Below are positions 7,495 through 16,631 of a stretch of DNA of 64,000 bases, piece after piece. Position 1 is the stretch's first letter; each line of letters opens with the position of its first letter. The stretch is taken from the NCBI GenBank assembly GCA_902785325.1, contig CACZXZ010000004.1:18419-82418 (forward strand), in the 5' to 3' direction. The translations under genes were made by a program, and so were the position numbers. Source of the DNA: an uncultured Succinivibrio sp. (GTDB taxonomy: Bacteria; Pseudomonadota; Gammaproteobacteria; Enterobacterales; Succinivibrionaceae). The notes under the pieces were generated by a model. It had not been told where the DNA came from and did not search any database. It saw nothing but the letters and a program-made list of their open reading frames with translations.

Positions 7495-8289
7495 TTAAAG
7501 AATTCCGTCACAGGAAGTGCCGATTAAAGAACAAGCAGCATTAAATACATCGTTGAAGTTGTGGGTAAAGTTACTCATAAATGCATTTAAGGAAAGATAT
7601 AAAACCACTAAACCTATAATCATGGTAATGGCAAAGCCTAAGGAGAAAACGTTTAGCTGAGGGGCTGCTTTGGTCATAACACCTAAGGTAAAGTTTACCA
7701 CAAGCATGGTACAAATTGCACTAATTGCCATGGCTAAACCTGCTTTAAACATACTACCTGAAAAGTAGATGATCTCCTGCAATCCATGAAGGGGTAAAAA
7801 TTCACCGATAGGCAAGGTAGTAAAAGATTCTAAAAGCAATCTAAAAAAGATCAAATGCCCATCTAAGCCAAAGAAGACTAAGGTACACAAAACCGTAAAG
7901 AACTGACCTACTACAGGGGAATTAGTTCCAGATACAGGATCAACTAAGGAAGCAAAGCCTAAACCTGTCTGCATAGCCACAGCTTGACCTGCGATGATAA
8001 AAGCCTGTGAGATAAAAACAGTAGTAAGACCTAGAGCAACACCAATTAAAGATTCTTTAATGGTTATTAAAATACCTATGGTGGTAAAAGGGTTAGCATC
8101 AGGCGCAAGATTTGGAATTGATGGCAACATACATACAGTAATTGCCAAACACATTAAGGCTCTAGCCATAGTAGGAAAGGAATTTCCAGACACAGCAAAC
8201 ATGGTAGCTAGAAATCCACTAATACGGCACAAAGGCCATACTAGCTGAGCTACAGCAGCTAAGGAAATTGTTTCAATACTGTTGTCCAT
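7495..8289 (-). CDS. fliR: Flagellar export gate protein FliR
   Basis: A 264-residue polytopic membrane protein with about six hydrophobic segments and the FliR/SpaR hallmarks LGFASLVDPVSGTNSPVVGQ and MTKAAPQLNVFSLGFAIT. FliR forms the export gate with FliP and FliQ at the flagellar base. Its ATG overlaps the fliQ stop by one base (TGATG), indicating coupled translation. Normally flhB follows fliR in polar-flagellum clusters; here the next gene is a HAD protein. Confidence 0.96.
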   Translation of the reverse strand: MDNSIETISLAAVAQLVWPLCRISGFLATMFAVSGNSFPTMARALMCLAITVCMLPSIPNLAPDANPFTTIGILITIKESLIGVALGLTTVFISQAFIIAGQAVAMQTGLGFASLVDPVSGTNSPVVGQFFTVLCTLVFFGLDGHLIFFRLLLESFTTLPIGEFLPLHGLQEIIYFSGSMFKAGLAMAISAICTMLVVNFTLGVMTKAAPQLNVFSLGFAITMIIGLVVLYLSLNAFMSNFTHNFNDVFNAACSLIGTSCDGIL

Positions 8290-8558
8290 CAGCCAATAAC
8301 TTGAGGAATAAGATCAACTATGTTTTTAAAAAATCCCATGAGTTTTTCAAGTCCCCAATGAGATCCCACCATTAGTGCACCCACGGTCACTAACAGTCTT
8401 GGTAAAAAGGATAAAGTCTGCTCGTTAATAGAGGTTGCAGCCTGGAAAATAGAGACACATAAACCTACACACAAGGAAGGCAAAATACTTGCACTTACAA
8501 GTAAAGCCACCAAACCTAAGGCTTCTCTTACGATATCGACAAATACTTCTACTTCCAT
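8289..8558 (-). CDS. fliQ: Flagellar export gate protein FliQ
   Basis: The start is placed at the internal ATG (MEVEVFVDIVREALGL), giving the family-standard 89 residues. A longer reading would begin inside fliP. Two membrane helices, at about residues 15-40 and 50-72, contain the FliQ motif SIFQAATSINEQTLSFLPR. It is a component of the FliPQR export gate. The AGG ribosome site lies within the 3' end of fliP. Confidence 0.95.
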   Translation of the reverse strand: MEVEVFVDIVREALGLVALLVSASILPSLCVGLCVSIFQAATSINEQTLSFLPRLLVTVGALMVGSHWGLEKLMGFFKNIVDLIPQVIG

Positions 8559-8560
8559 AT

Positions 8561-9415
8561 TTAAGTACCTGCAACACCAATACCGAAACTTGACATTAAC
8601 GTTCCCATAATCAAGGTCCAACCATCAACTAATACAAACAGCATCAGTTTAAAAGGAAGGGATACAATCATAGGCGATAACATCATCATACCCATAGCCA
8701 TTAAGATAGAAGCTACCACCAAGTCGATGATTAAGAACGGTAAGAACAGCATAAAGCCAATTTGGAACGCAGTCTTAAGCTCACTTACGATAAAAGCTGG
8801 AATAACCACACGCATTGGCACGTCTTCGATTTTATCAATCTTAATGTTGGCAAACTCACTAAAGGCGTTTAAATCAGACATACGAGTTTGATTTAACATG
8901 AACTTGTGTAATGGTTTTTGAGCAATTTCAAAAGCTTCACGGGCTTGAATTTTCTCTTGCACATAAGGCTCAATGGCTTGAGTGTAGATATCGTCAAACA
9001 CAGGAGTCATGATAAAGATAGTTAAGAATAAGGCAATACCAATCACAACTTGATTAGATGGTGAGGTTTGCAAACCGATAGCTTGACGCAAGATGGCTAG
9101 CACGATGACGATTCTAGTAAAGGAGGTCATCATCACTAGAATTGATGGTATAAAGGACAATAAAGTCATCAGCATTACTACTTGTAAAGACAAGGAGTAA
9201 TCTTGAGTGCCATCAGGATTGGTTTTAACAGTAAAAGCTGAAATATCTAAACTGTTATCTGCAAAAGCTTGTGGGGTAAAAAAGAGCAAAAGACCTGTAG
9301 CTATAGTAAGCAAGGTACTAATAGCAAAAGTCTTTTTTAAAGATCCTAATTTAGCTAAGATATTCTTAGTATTAGCAAAATATTCTTGCTTTTCAATCGC
9401 TTGTTTTATGATCAT
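8561..9415 (-). CDS. fliP: Flagellar export gate protein FliP
   Basis: 284 residues. The N-terminal membrane segment ends at PQAFA and acts as a signal peptide. The conserved FliP core follows: [46 protein letters not shown]-like segments and the C-terminal [18 protein letters not shown]. FliP makes the central export pore. A 30-odd-residue cytoplasmic leader precedes the signal segment and the start overlaps fliO by 23 bases; no better internal start exists. fliQ follows after two bases. Confidence 0.95.
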   Translation of the reverse strand: MIIKQAIEKQEYFANTKNILAKLGSLKKTFAISTLLTIATGLLLFFTPQAFADNSLDISAFTVKTNPDGTQDYSLSLQVVMLMTLLSFIPSILVMMTSFTRIVIVLAILRQAIGLQTSPSNQVVIGIALFLTIFIMTPVFDDIYTQAIEPYVQEKIQAREAFEIAQKPLHKFMLNQTRMSDLNAFSEFANIKIDKIEDVPMRVVIPAFIVSELKTAFQIGFMLFLPFLIIDLVVASILMAMGMMMLSPMIVSLPFKLMLFVLVDGWTLIMGTLMSSFGIGVAGT

Positions 9416-9794
9416 AAGCTTTAGGCTCTTGATGTTCAGCTAAGCACTCAGAAAACTTGTCATGAGAGTCCTTAACTTCAGTTAGATAGTTGATATTGTT
9501 TGGGGTTACCCCAAGTAATATTTTTCTCTCCCCTGCCTTTACCATCACTACTCTTTGCTTTGGACCAACATAAAGCTGATCAACTATAGCTAAGGTAGCA
9601 GTTTTGCCTTTGACAAATTTAATTTTCTTTAAGAAGAAGGCTAGAACAAAGATACAAGCTACCACTACTATGGTGGATATCAACCATAGTAGGATATCTT
9701 TAAGGGAGGTTATAGGTCTTGTAGCAACATTTTCTTGAGCACATACCGCTGAAGAAAACATTAAAGCTGTATAAAAAAACAGATGTTTTAACAT
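9393..9794 (-). CDS. fliO: Flagellar biosynthesis protein FliO
   Basis: 133 residues: an N-terminal signal-like segment (ends near VCA), a second membrane helix at about residues 35-57, then a cytoplasmic domain with [20 protein letters not shown] and [13 protein letters not shown], the FliO signature. FliO is a scaffold that helps FliP assemble. It overlaps fliN by one base upstream and fliP by 23 bases downstream, a tight gate-protein operon. Confidence 0.92.
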   Translation of the reverse strand: MLKHLFFYTALMFSSAVCAQENVATRPITSLKDILLWLISTIVVVACIFVLAFFLKKIKFVKGKTATLAIVDQLYVGPKQRVVMVKAGERKILLGVTPNNINYLTEVKDSHDKFSECLAEHQEPKAYDHKTSD

Positions 9795-10192
9795 TATTGT
9801 AATTTTTTAATACGCTCAACTTGGCTGATTACATCAGTTAGACGAATACCAAATTTGTCATTAACTACAACAACTTCACCGTGAGCAATTAAAGTACCAT
9901 TAACTAACACATCTAATGGCTCACCAGCTAAACGCTCAAGCTCAATTACAGAGCCTTGGTTTAACTGTAATAAATTACGAATAGAAATCTTAGCGTGACC
10001 TACTTCCATGGTGATGGTTACAGGAATATCTAAGATAGAATCTAGCTTTTTACGCTCTTCAACTGAAAGTGGACCTTTATTAGTAGTGCTATCCTCGTCA
10101 AACTCTTCAATAGGAGGTTGAGAAGCTTCACCTTCAGCTTGAGCACCTAAAGCTGCAGCCCATTCGTCGGCTAATTTTTGATCATCTGACAT
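9794..10192 (-). CDS. fliN: Flagellar motor switch protein FliN
   Basis: The ATG at 10192 has AGGTG six bases upstream and is preferred to an in-frame GTG nine bases earlier, giving 132 residues. An acidic N-terminal tail of about 50 residues precedes the SpoA/surface-presentation domain: ILDIPVTITMEVGHAKISIR, LLQLNQGSVIELERLAGEPL and VLVNGTLIAHGEVVVVND. FliN forms the lower C-ring with FliM and binds FliH. Confidence 0.96.
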   Translation of the reverse strand: MSDDQKLADEWAAALGAQAEGEASQPPIEEFDEDSTTNKGPLSVEERKKLDSILDIPVTITMEVGHAKISIRNLLQLNQGSVIELERLAGEPLDVLVNGTLIAHGEVVVVNDKFGIRLTDVISQVERIKKLQ

Positions 10193-10204
10193 AATGTACA
10201 CCTA

Positions 10205-11251
10205 CTAATCATCATCAAATTCTTCAAGCTCATCCTCATCATTAACAGTAATACTGTTACCTTTAATGAAGCTGAGATCATTTTTAACACTCTTAGGTCT
10301 TTCAAGTACCTCAGAGATTTTTACGGCTAATTTGTCTTTAGTTCGTCCAAGTTTTCCATGATAACTTGGCAAATCTTCAACTGAAACTAATAAGTTTTCA
10401 GGGATATCAACGTTTAAGATATCACCCACCTGGAAGTTTAAAATATCCCTTAAGGATACGGTGGTATCTAATAACTTAACACCAACATCCACATTTACAT
10501 CCATCACCTCTTCGCGCAAGGCTTTATTCCAACGTACGTCGGTATCGCCTTTATCAGATTGCACACCTGCATCTAACAATTCACGAATAGGCTCAATCAT
10601 TGAATATGGGAAGCAGATATGTAAATTACCGCCACCACCATCTAGATCGATATGGAATTTATTTACTACTAACACCTCAGATGGACTTACGATATTAGCC
10701 ATTGAAGGGTTAACTTCAGAATCTAAGTATTCAAACTCAGCATCCATTACAGGTGCCCAAGCTTCTTTGTAATCGGCAAAGATCATCTTTAGAAGCTTTT
10801 GAATAATACGTCTTTCAGTTGGGGTAAACTCACGACCTTCAATCTTAGTTCTAAAACGACCTTCACCACCGAAGAAGTTTTCCACTAAGATAAAGACTAA
10901 GCTTGCCTCTAAGGTAATTAGAGCAGTACCTTTTAAAGGACGGAATCTAACCATGTTCAAGGAAGTTGGTAAGAATAGAGTTTGCACATACTCACCAAAC
11001 TTCATCATATTTACACCAGTCCAGGTTACCTCAGCAGTGTGGCGCATCATGTTAAACAAACTGATACGCATGTGACGAGCAAAACGCTCATCCACAAGCT
11101 CTAAGGTAGGCATACGACCACGGACAATACGTTCTTGCGAACCAAAGTCGAAGGATTTTATCCCCGTGGTGTCTTCTGGTAATTCAGGCTCTACATCGTC
11201 TGCTCCATGAAGTAGAGCATCAATTTCTTCCTGGCTTAAAAATTCAGTCAC
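10205..11251 (-). CDS. fliM: Flagellar motor switch protein FliM
   Basis: 348 residues starting at GTG 11251 (GGAG seven bases upstream). The N-terminal FLSQEEIDALLHG is the CheY-P binding EIDALL motif. The middle CheC-like domain contains YVQTLFLPTSLNMVRFRPLKG, and the C-terminal SpoA domain binds FliN. It ends with an acidic tail rich in Asp/Glu. FliM couples chemotaxis signals to motor reversal. fliN follows 12 bases later. Confidence 0.96.
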   Translation of the reverse strand: MTEFLSQEEIDALLHGADDVEPELPEDTTGIKSFDFGSQERIVRGRMPTLELVDERFARHMRISLFNMMRHTAEVTWTGVNMMKFGEYVQTLFLPTSLNMVRFRPLKGTALITLEASLVFILVENFFGGEGRFRTKIEGREFTPTERRIIQKLLKMIFADYKEAWAPVMDAEFEYLDSEVNPSMANIVSPSEVLVVNKFHIDLDGGGGNLHICFPYSMIEPIRELLDAGVQSDKGDTDVRWNKALREEVMDVNVDVGVKLLDTTVSLRDILNFQVGDILNVDIPENLLVSVEDLPSYHGKLGRTKDKLAVKISEVLERPKSVKNDLSFIKGNSITVNDEDELEEFDDD

Positions 11252-11263
11252 AGTGTTGCTCCA

Positions 11264-11806
11264 CTATTGCAATACGAAATTAGTAAAGAGGATCTGATTG
11301 ATTACAGGAGCTTTAGCTACTTCCGTCATTTTAGCTCTAGTTGCATCTAGTAGTTCTCTTTTAAGTCTTTGTCTACCAGATGGCATCAACAAGCTCTCGT
11401 AAGTTTGAGAAGACAACTTATCAAACACTACACTGTTTAACAGTGGTAGATGTTTTTTAGCAAGCTCCTCATTTTGCTCACCAATTACAGATAACACAAC
11501 TTGGATTTGTCCTGTGTGTAAGCGTTTTTCACTCTTAATTGTAAAGGTAAAAGTTTGCTCAAAAGGAATATAACTTTCCTTTTGTAAAAGGCGTTGTTCT
11601 TGCTCTTGTTGTACTTTTTGAGCTGCAATTTCCTCTGCAGATGGACCTAATGGTTCAAAAGGCCAAAGCTCAAATACTTTAGCTGCACCAGCATAGCAAC
11701 CTATTGCAACTATTAAAGCGATGACGATACCTATAACCAAAAGCAATTTTGCTTTAGATTTTGTTTTAATCTCTTCGTCATTTTCAACTTGTTTATTGTC
11801 AGCCAT
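11264..11806 (-). CDS. fliL: Flagellar basal-body-associated protein FliL
   Basis: 180 residues: short charged N-terminus, one membrane helix at about residues 19-42 and a periplasmic domain with YIPFEQTFTFTIKSEKRLHT and a C-terminal hydrophobic end (INQILFTNFVLQ), all typical of FliL. FliL surrounds stator units and modulates torque. It lies between fliK and fliM in the usual order. Confidence 0.92.
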   Translation of the reverse strand: MADNKQVENDEEIKTKSKAKLLLVIGIVIALIVAIGCYAGAAKVFELWPFEPLGPSAEEIAAQKVQQEQEQRLLQKESYIPFEQTFTFTIKSEKRLHTGQIQVVLSVIGEQNEELAKKHLPLLNSVVFDKLSSQTYESLLMPSGRQRLKRELLDATRAKMTEVAKAPVINQILFTNFVLQ

Positions 11807-11862
11807 AACCCTCTCCTATTTAATATATTATGGCACACTACAGAAAATAATTATTTGATTTT

Positions 11863-13710
11863 TTATGCAAAATAACTAATACCATTAGCATTTTGTGAGT
11901 TGTTTATATTTTCTAAATCATTTAACTGACTATTTTCTGTCTCTCTCTCACTATTTTCATCTGAAGCAAAGAGTATGCCATTATCAGAGCTCTTTTGTTG
12001 AGATGATTCGTGTTGAGGTTGGTGTTGCTCATCGTCTGAGGCATATTGCTCATGATTTGGCTCCCCTTCCTCGTAATCAACTACATCAGTTTGAGCCTCA
12101 ATAAAGTTTTGTTTTAAAGTCTCCTTTAAGCTATCTAAGGTACTTTCAACTAAAGCTCTAGTACCAGCTTGACTTGCACCGATTGAAATCTTAGCAATTT
12201 CATCAGCAGAGGTTAAATCTAAAGTAATTTTCATCTTACCTAAGTTAGTTGGATTTAAATCTAAAACCATACTCTTAAGGTTACGACTTGCCATCTTCAT
12301 AACTTTTTCAGTTAAAGCTTCAGCGTTTTCCTTTAAATTCTTTGACAAAGTAAGTAAATCAGGAGTTTGATTTAAAGTAGGTTTACTCTCAGTACTTACA
12401 GTTTTATTTGCCTGATTTAAACTATTTAAAAAGTTCTGATTAAAAGACTGTTGTGAATTTGAGTTCTCACTAAAAGAGCCATTTTCAAAGGCAGAATTTG
12501 AGGAGAAAGCTGTAGCTTGTTTCTCCATTAAAGCTGACTCTAAAGTAGTTTTTGAAGCTACAAGATTGCTATCTACTCTATCAGAACTTGTCATGTTCAT
12601 ACGTGGACTTACATTCATACCAGAGGATACTTGCTTTAACAATTCTAAAGAACGGGCTAATGTATTAGCATTAGCTTTATCTTTAGCATCCATGATGGAA
12701 TTGATTTGCTCTTTGGTATCTAAATCCTGAAGTTCATCGTCTAATAGCTTTGATAACTTCAAGCTATTTTCAATATTTTCAAAGTCTTTAAAGCCAAAGT
12801 CCTCATCTGCACTAATGCTTGTAGTATCAGTGTTTAAGTTTACTTTACCCTCAAGCTCCTTTAATAAGTTACTTACTGAAACTTTGGTATTTAAAAGAGG
12901 ATCATTAGCAACTGTTAACTTGCCATTAGACAAAGTTGCAAGTTGTTGCTGCAAGTTTAAAAGAGGTTTTGGGCTATCTAAAGCTACACTTTGCTCTTTT
13001 AAGAATTTAAAAGTTGCAAAGTCCTGTTCACTTAAAGATGACACATCAACCTTTGCTAAAAACTCTTTTAGTTTATCAGTTGATAAATCTAAAACTTCAG
13101 TATCTTGAGCATTAGCAAACTGCTTTAATTGATTTAAAAGCTTAGAATTATTAGAGTTAGAAGCTAACACTAAATCTACTGTGTCGTCTGTTACATTTGC
13201 ATTGTCTGTATGCTGATTTACCTTTGCCTCTACTACAAGATTGGTTGGTACATAATCAGAGGCTAAATCAAGGTTGTCCTGTGATACTGATAAAAAGTCC
13301 TTAGAAGCTGCAGGATCAATTTGCACTTGAAGATCTTCTTGATTGGTATCATTAAGTAAAGCATTAAGATCGTTTAAAGCCAAGCTAAGATCTTCAGTTA
13401 CTGTAGTTTTGTCTTTATTTTTAGTCTTTTTATCCTCAGGATCTTCATTATCTTTATTGATTGAATTATCTTTACGAAGATCTTCTTTTGCAGCAGTCTT
13501 TTTAGTATTACTTTGTTTTACTGCATTTAAACGGTTGTCTTTAGCACTAGCCATTACATTAGATAGATTAGTATGGCTATCACTTTTAGCATTAAGATCT
13601 GAAAAAATAACTGCAAAGTCAAAAGCTGCCTTAACATCTGTCTTGACAGTTTTGCCACTTGTGGCAAATTCACTTTGCTTTGTTTGATATGTATTGCCTA
13701 TATTTTGCAT
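11863..13710 (-). CDS. fliK: Flagellar hook-length control protein FliK
   Basis: 615 residues, considerably longer than the about 400-residue Salmonella FliK. The first 460 residues are low-complexity, Asn/Ser/Lys/Asp-rich and probably disordered, as expected for a molecular ruler. The C-terminal substrate-specificity switch domain is conserved: KSMVLDLNPTNLGKMKITLD followed by ISIGASQAGTRALVESTLDS. A Gln/His-rich tail follows. FliK is exported and measures hook length with FlhB, whose gene is absent here. The start has its own sigma-54-type promoter about 100 bases upstream. Confidence 0.93.
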   Translation of the reverse strand: MQNIGNTYQTKQSEFATSGKTVKTDVKAAFDFAVIFSDLNAKSDSHTNLSNVMASAKDNRLNAVKQSNTKKTAAKEDLRKDNSINKDNEDPEDKKTKNKDKTTVTEDLSLALNDLNALLNDTNQEDLQVQIDPAASKDFLSVSQDNLDLASDYVPTNLVVEAKVNQHTDNANVTDDTVDLVLASNSNNSKLLNQLKQFANAQDTEVLDLSTDKLKEFLAKVDVSSLSEQDFATFKFLKEQSVALDSPKPLLNLQQQLATLSNGKLTVANDPLLNTKVSVSNLLKELEGKVNLNTDTTSISADEDFGFKDFENIENSLKLSKLLDDELQDLDTKEQINSIMDAKDKANANTLARSLELLKQVSSGMNVSPRMNMTSSDRVDSNLVASKTTLESALMEKQATAFSSNSAFENGSFSENSNSQQSFNQNFLNSLNQANKTVSTESKPTLNQTPDLLTLSKNLKENAEALTEKVMKMASRNLKSMVLDLNPTNLGKMKITLDLTSADEIAKISIGASQAGTRALVESTLDSLKETLKQNFIEAQTDVVDYEEGEPNHEQYASDDEQHQPQHESSQQKSSDNGILFASDENSERETENSQLNDLENINNSQNANGISYFA

Positions 13711-13809
13711 TTCATATCCCCTTAGTATTTATTTAAAAATATTTTCTCTTTATAAATTAGATAGTTAAAATTGCATTTACAGTCTTAACCACTTTTATGT
13801 ATTTTTTAA

Positions 13810-13825
13810 TGCAATTAAAGTGCCA
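13810..13825 (-). promoter_or_regulatory. Sigma-54 promoter of the fliK-fliR operon
   Basis: On the minus strand the bases read TGGCACTTTAATTGCA, a full match to the -24 (TGGCAC) and -12 (TTGCA) elements with correct spacing. It lies 100 bases before the fliK ATG in the fliK/HNH intergenic region. An 18-bp palindrome about 57 bases further upstream could bind an activator. Confidence 0.8.
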
Positions 13826-13881
13826 ACATAGTTAAGCTATTTATCGCACTAAACTTCAATGCAATTGCTACGGTCTTTGTC

Positions 13882-13899
13882 AAAGTCAAATTTGACTTT
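13882..13899. promoter_or_regulatory. 18-bp perfect palindrome in the fliK/HNH intergenic region
   Basis: AAAGTCAAATTTGACTTT is its own reverse complement. It sits 55 bases before the HNH gene start and about 57 bases upstream of the fliK sigma-54 promoter. It could be an operator for the HNH gene (it contains TTGACT, a possible -35) or an upstream activator site for fliK. Confidence 0.4.
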
Positions 13900-13953
13900 T
13901 CATTAACTTTGCAAAAAATGATCTACACTTAATAAAAACAGAATGTAGATATC

Positions 13954-14676
13954 ATGGGCATTTTAAGAAATACAGTTATCATAGGTGCTATAGGCGTTAA
14001 AGCTGTATGCAACGTAGTATCAGGCACCGTAAATACAGCAAAAGATGCATTAGCTTTAACTAATTCCTTAGTTAAAGGCGATTTTAATCAAGCAGGTGCT
14101 ATTGCAGGTAAGAGAGTTAAAAGTACATGCAATGGCATTGAGCAATCTGTACTAGCAGCAGGTCAGGTTTTAGAGCAATGTGCTGATTGCTTTGAGGATA
14201 GAAATAAGCCATTTTTAGATGCTAAAACCTCTCAAAGTCTAGCCACGCTAGCGACTGCTTTTGTAGTAGCAGATGCTGTAGGTGCTGTAGGAGTTGCAAC
14301 TTTAGGTGATGATGTTGGAGGAGATGCTATTGACTCTGACAATGGATTATTACCAAAAGGCTCAACCGACAGTTTCACTGAAAATGGAGTTTTCACAGGT
14401 GATAACTCTGATCTTGAGGAGTTAAAACAGCTAGGAGAAGTTTCAGATACTGATCATATTGACTCAGATGATATTCAAAGAGATTTAAGTGCTCGTAATG
14501 AGTTTTTAGCTCAGCATGGCTTTAATAGTGTACCTGAAGGATATGAAGTTCACCACATCGTACCTTTAAGCGAAGGTGGGGCTGATACACCTGAAAATAT
14601 GATCTTAGTTAAAGAAGATCTTCACGATGAAATTACCGCAGCTCACTCAAAATTTTATGATTGGAGAAAATCTTAA
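13954..14676 (+). CDS. HNH nuclease-domain protein inserted between fliJ and fliK
   Basis: 240 residues. The C-terminal 65 residues carry an HNH nuclease motif: VPEGYEVHHIVPLSEGGAD, then TPENMILV and DLHDEI, giving the H-H...N...H pattern. The N-terminal 120 residues are Ala/Gly/Val-rich with alternating hydrophobic stretches (KAVCNVVSG, ATLATAFVVADAVGAVGVAT) that could insert in or cross a membrane, and the middle is acidic. This layout resembles bacterial toxin nucleases more than homing enzymes. It runs against the flagellar genes, has no clear Shine-Dalgarno, and its stop overlaps the fliJ stop by four bases. No immunity gene is adjacent. Target and export route are unknown. Confidence 0.7.
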   Translation: MGILRNTVIIGAIGVKAVCNVVSGTVNTAKDALALTNSLVKGDFNQAGAIAGKRVKSTCNGIEQSVLAAGQVLEQCADCFEDRNKPFLDAKTSQSLATLATAFVVADAVGAVGVATLGDDVGGDAIDSDNGLLPKGSTDSFTENGVFTGDNSDLEELKQLGEVSDTDHIDSDDIQRDLSARNEFLAQHGFNSVPEGYEVHHIVPLSEGGADTPENMILVKEDLHDEITAAHSKFYDWRKS

Positions 14677-15125
14677 TTTTTATCAATTAACGCTCTAGCC
14701 TGCTTTGAGCACACTAACTCATCGGTAAGTCTTTGCTCTGCTTTAGCTTCTTTAATGCGACGTTGTAGTTTGTGCTTTTCAAGAAGAGTCTCAATGATTT
14801 TGCGTTGCTTTTGCTTTTCAAGATAATTGTCTTTAGCTCTCTGCTCTTGCTGTTGCAATTGCACTAAGCCTGCTTCTTGGCGAAGCTTAATTTTAGACAA
14901 TTTTTCAATAAATTGTTGGTAGGATAGGTAGGCTTGCATATCTAGAGCTTGTCTTGATTTAGCTTCAAGCTCTCTTTGATAAATACCTTCAAATTGTACT
15001 AATTGCTCGATTTGCTTTTGAAAGTTGATAACTGCGTTTTTAGCATCCGTCCAAAGCTCTAGGGCTTTGTCCTCTTCCTTTTTTCGCAAATCTAAAACTA
15101 GCAATAAGGCTTTATCATCACTCAT
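14673..15125 (-). CDS. fliJ: Flagellar export chaperone FliJ
   Basis: 150 residues, almost entirely helical and coiled-coil: Lys/Glu/Gln-rich with heptad-like spacing from about residue 12 to 135 (for example LRKKEEDKALELWTDAKNAV and YLEKQKQRKIIETLLEKHKL). FliJ is the central stalk of the FliHI ATPase complex. It directly follows fliI. The stop converges on and overlaps the HNH gene. The fold supports the name more than any motif does; the position makes it secure. Confidence 0.88.
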   Translation of the reverse strand: MSDDKALLLVLDLRKKEEDKALELWTDAKNAVINFQKQIEQLVQFEGIYQRELEAKSRQALDMQAYLSYQQFIEKLSKIKLRQEAGLVQLQQQEQRAKDNYLEKQKQRKIIETLLEKHKLQRRIKEAKAEQRLTDELVCSKQARALIDKN

Positions 15126-15133
15126 ATCTAAGC

Positions 15134-16615
15134 CTATTGTGCTCTTACAGAAGGTCTAATGCTAGCACCTGCGTTGCCATTAGTTGAGCGAAGTGCAACT
15201 TGAGCTCCTTGCTTTGGGGCTACAGCTTGATTATTTGCTTGAACTACTTGACCACCTTGTTGCATAGCATTTACTTTTTGCTGTGCATCTTGAATTAAGA
15301 TCATCGACAATTGCTCTAAGCCTTGCAAAGAAGCTTTATAAGGTACAATGTCTTTCATACCTTGTACAGTGAACTCATCAATATAAGGCTTAATCATAAT
15401 AGCTTGATCAACCCTAGGATCTGATCCTTTTTGATAAGCGCCGATTTGGATTAACTCACGACTTTGAGTGTATTGAGCCAAACACTGTCTTATGGTTCTT
15501 GCCATAACCATATGCTCTTGAGTAACTACAGCCGGCATCACACGGCTTACAGATTTTTCAACATCAATAGCTGGGAAGTGACCAGAGTCTGCAAGCTCAC
15601 GAGATAAAACAATGTGACCATCTAAGATAGCACGGGCAGAATCTGCAATAGGATCTTGCAAATCGTCACCTTCAACTAACACAGTGAAAAAGGCGGTGAT
15701 AGAGCCTTGATCTTGACCACCGTTACCGGCTCTTTCAACTAATGCTGGTAACTTTGCAAATACTGATGGAGGGTAACCTTTAGTAGCAGGTGGCTCACCT
15801 ACAGCTAGCGCAATTTCACGCTGAGCCATGGCATAACGGGTTAGAGAGTCAATCATTAACAGTACGTTATAGCCTTGATCTCTAAAGTACTCTGCAATAG
15901 ATAAGGTAGTTTCACAACCTTTTAAACGCATTAAAGGGGAAGCATCGGCAGGCGCTGCAACGACGACAGCACGAGATCTGCCCTCCTCTCCTAAAATGTC
16001 GTCGATAAACTCTTTTACCTCACGACCACGCTCGCCTATAAGACCTACTACAACAATATCAGCGGTAGTACCACGGGTCATCATACCTAAAAGTACAGAC
16101 TTACCTACACCAGAGCCTGCAAATAAACCAATTCTCTGACCTTGTCCTATGGTAAGTAAAGCATTGATAGCTTTAACACCTACATCAAGAGGCTCTTTAA
16201 TAGGACGTCTTGCCATTGGGTTTAATTTTTTAGGATGCCACTTAGTAGAGGTAGTAGCAACTAATGGACCTTTACCATCAATAGGATTTCCAATACCGTC
16301 TACTACACGACCTAAAAGGTGTAAACCGTATGGGTAATCCTCTTTTGCTGAAATGGGAGTTACGATATCACCATTTTGAACATCGATAATATCGGTAGTT
16401 GGCATTAAATAGGTAGTTGAGCCTGAGAAACCTACAACTTCAGCATCCATAGGACCTGAGGCAGTTTGAATACGACAACGCTGACCTAAAGGCACTTTGA
16501 TACCTACAGCCTCTAGAGTAAGACCTACTACACGAGTAAGACGACCAGATAAAAGAGGTGTTTGCTCTTCTTCTGGTAAATCTACAGCTTGTAATCTTGA
16601 GAGTAGGTTATTCAT
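15134..16615 (-). CDS. fliI: Flagellum-specific ATPase FliI
   Basis: 493 residues. Walker A AGSGVGKS is at about 166-173, followed by [17 protein letters not shown], the Walker B region [20 protein letters not shown] and the ATPase motif [20 protein letters not shown], all standard for F1-like type III export ATPases. It energises flagellar protein export with FliH and FliJ. The C-terminal about 50 residues after the conserved helical domain are a Gln/Ala-rich tail, longer than usual. Confidence 0.97.
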   Translation of the reverse strand: MNNLLSRLQAVDLPEEEQTPLLSGRLTRVVGLTLEAVGIKVPLGQRCRIQTASGPMDAEVVGFSGSTTYLMPTTDIIDVQNGDIVTPISAKEDYPYGLHLLGRVVDGIGNPIDGKGPLVATTSTKWHPKKLNPMARRPIKEPLDVGVKAINALLTIGQGQRIGLFAGSGVGKSVLLGMMTRGTTADIVVVGLIGERGREVKEFIDDILGEEGRSRAVVVAAPADASPLMRLKGCETTLSIAEYFRDQGYNVLLMIDSLTRYAMAQREIALAVGEPPATKGYPPSVFAKLPALVERAGNGGQDQGSITAFFTVLVEGDDLQDPIADSARAILDGHIVLSRELADSGHFPAIDVEKSVSRVMPAVVTQEHMVMARTIRQCLAQYTQSRELIQIGAYQKGSDPRVDQAIMIKPYIDEFTVQGMKDIVPYKASLQGLEQLSMILIQDAQQKVNAMQQGGQVVQANNQAVAPKQGAQVALRSTNGNAGASIRPSVRAQ

Positions 16616-16631
16616 ACATGCCTGTCTTTAA

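Noticed and set aside
12815-13687. Long plus-strand frames opposite fliK
   Set aside because: These are antisense shadows of the low-complexity Asn/Ser/Lys-rich fliK region, giving Ser/Leu/Val-rich peptides with no features.
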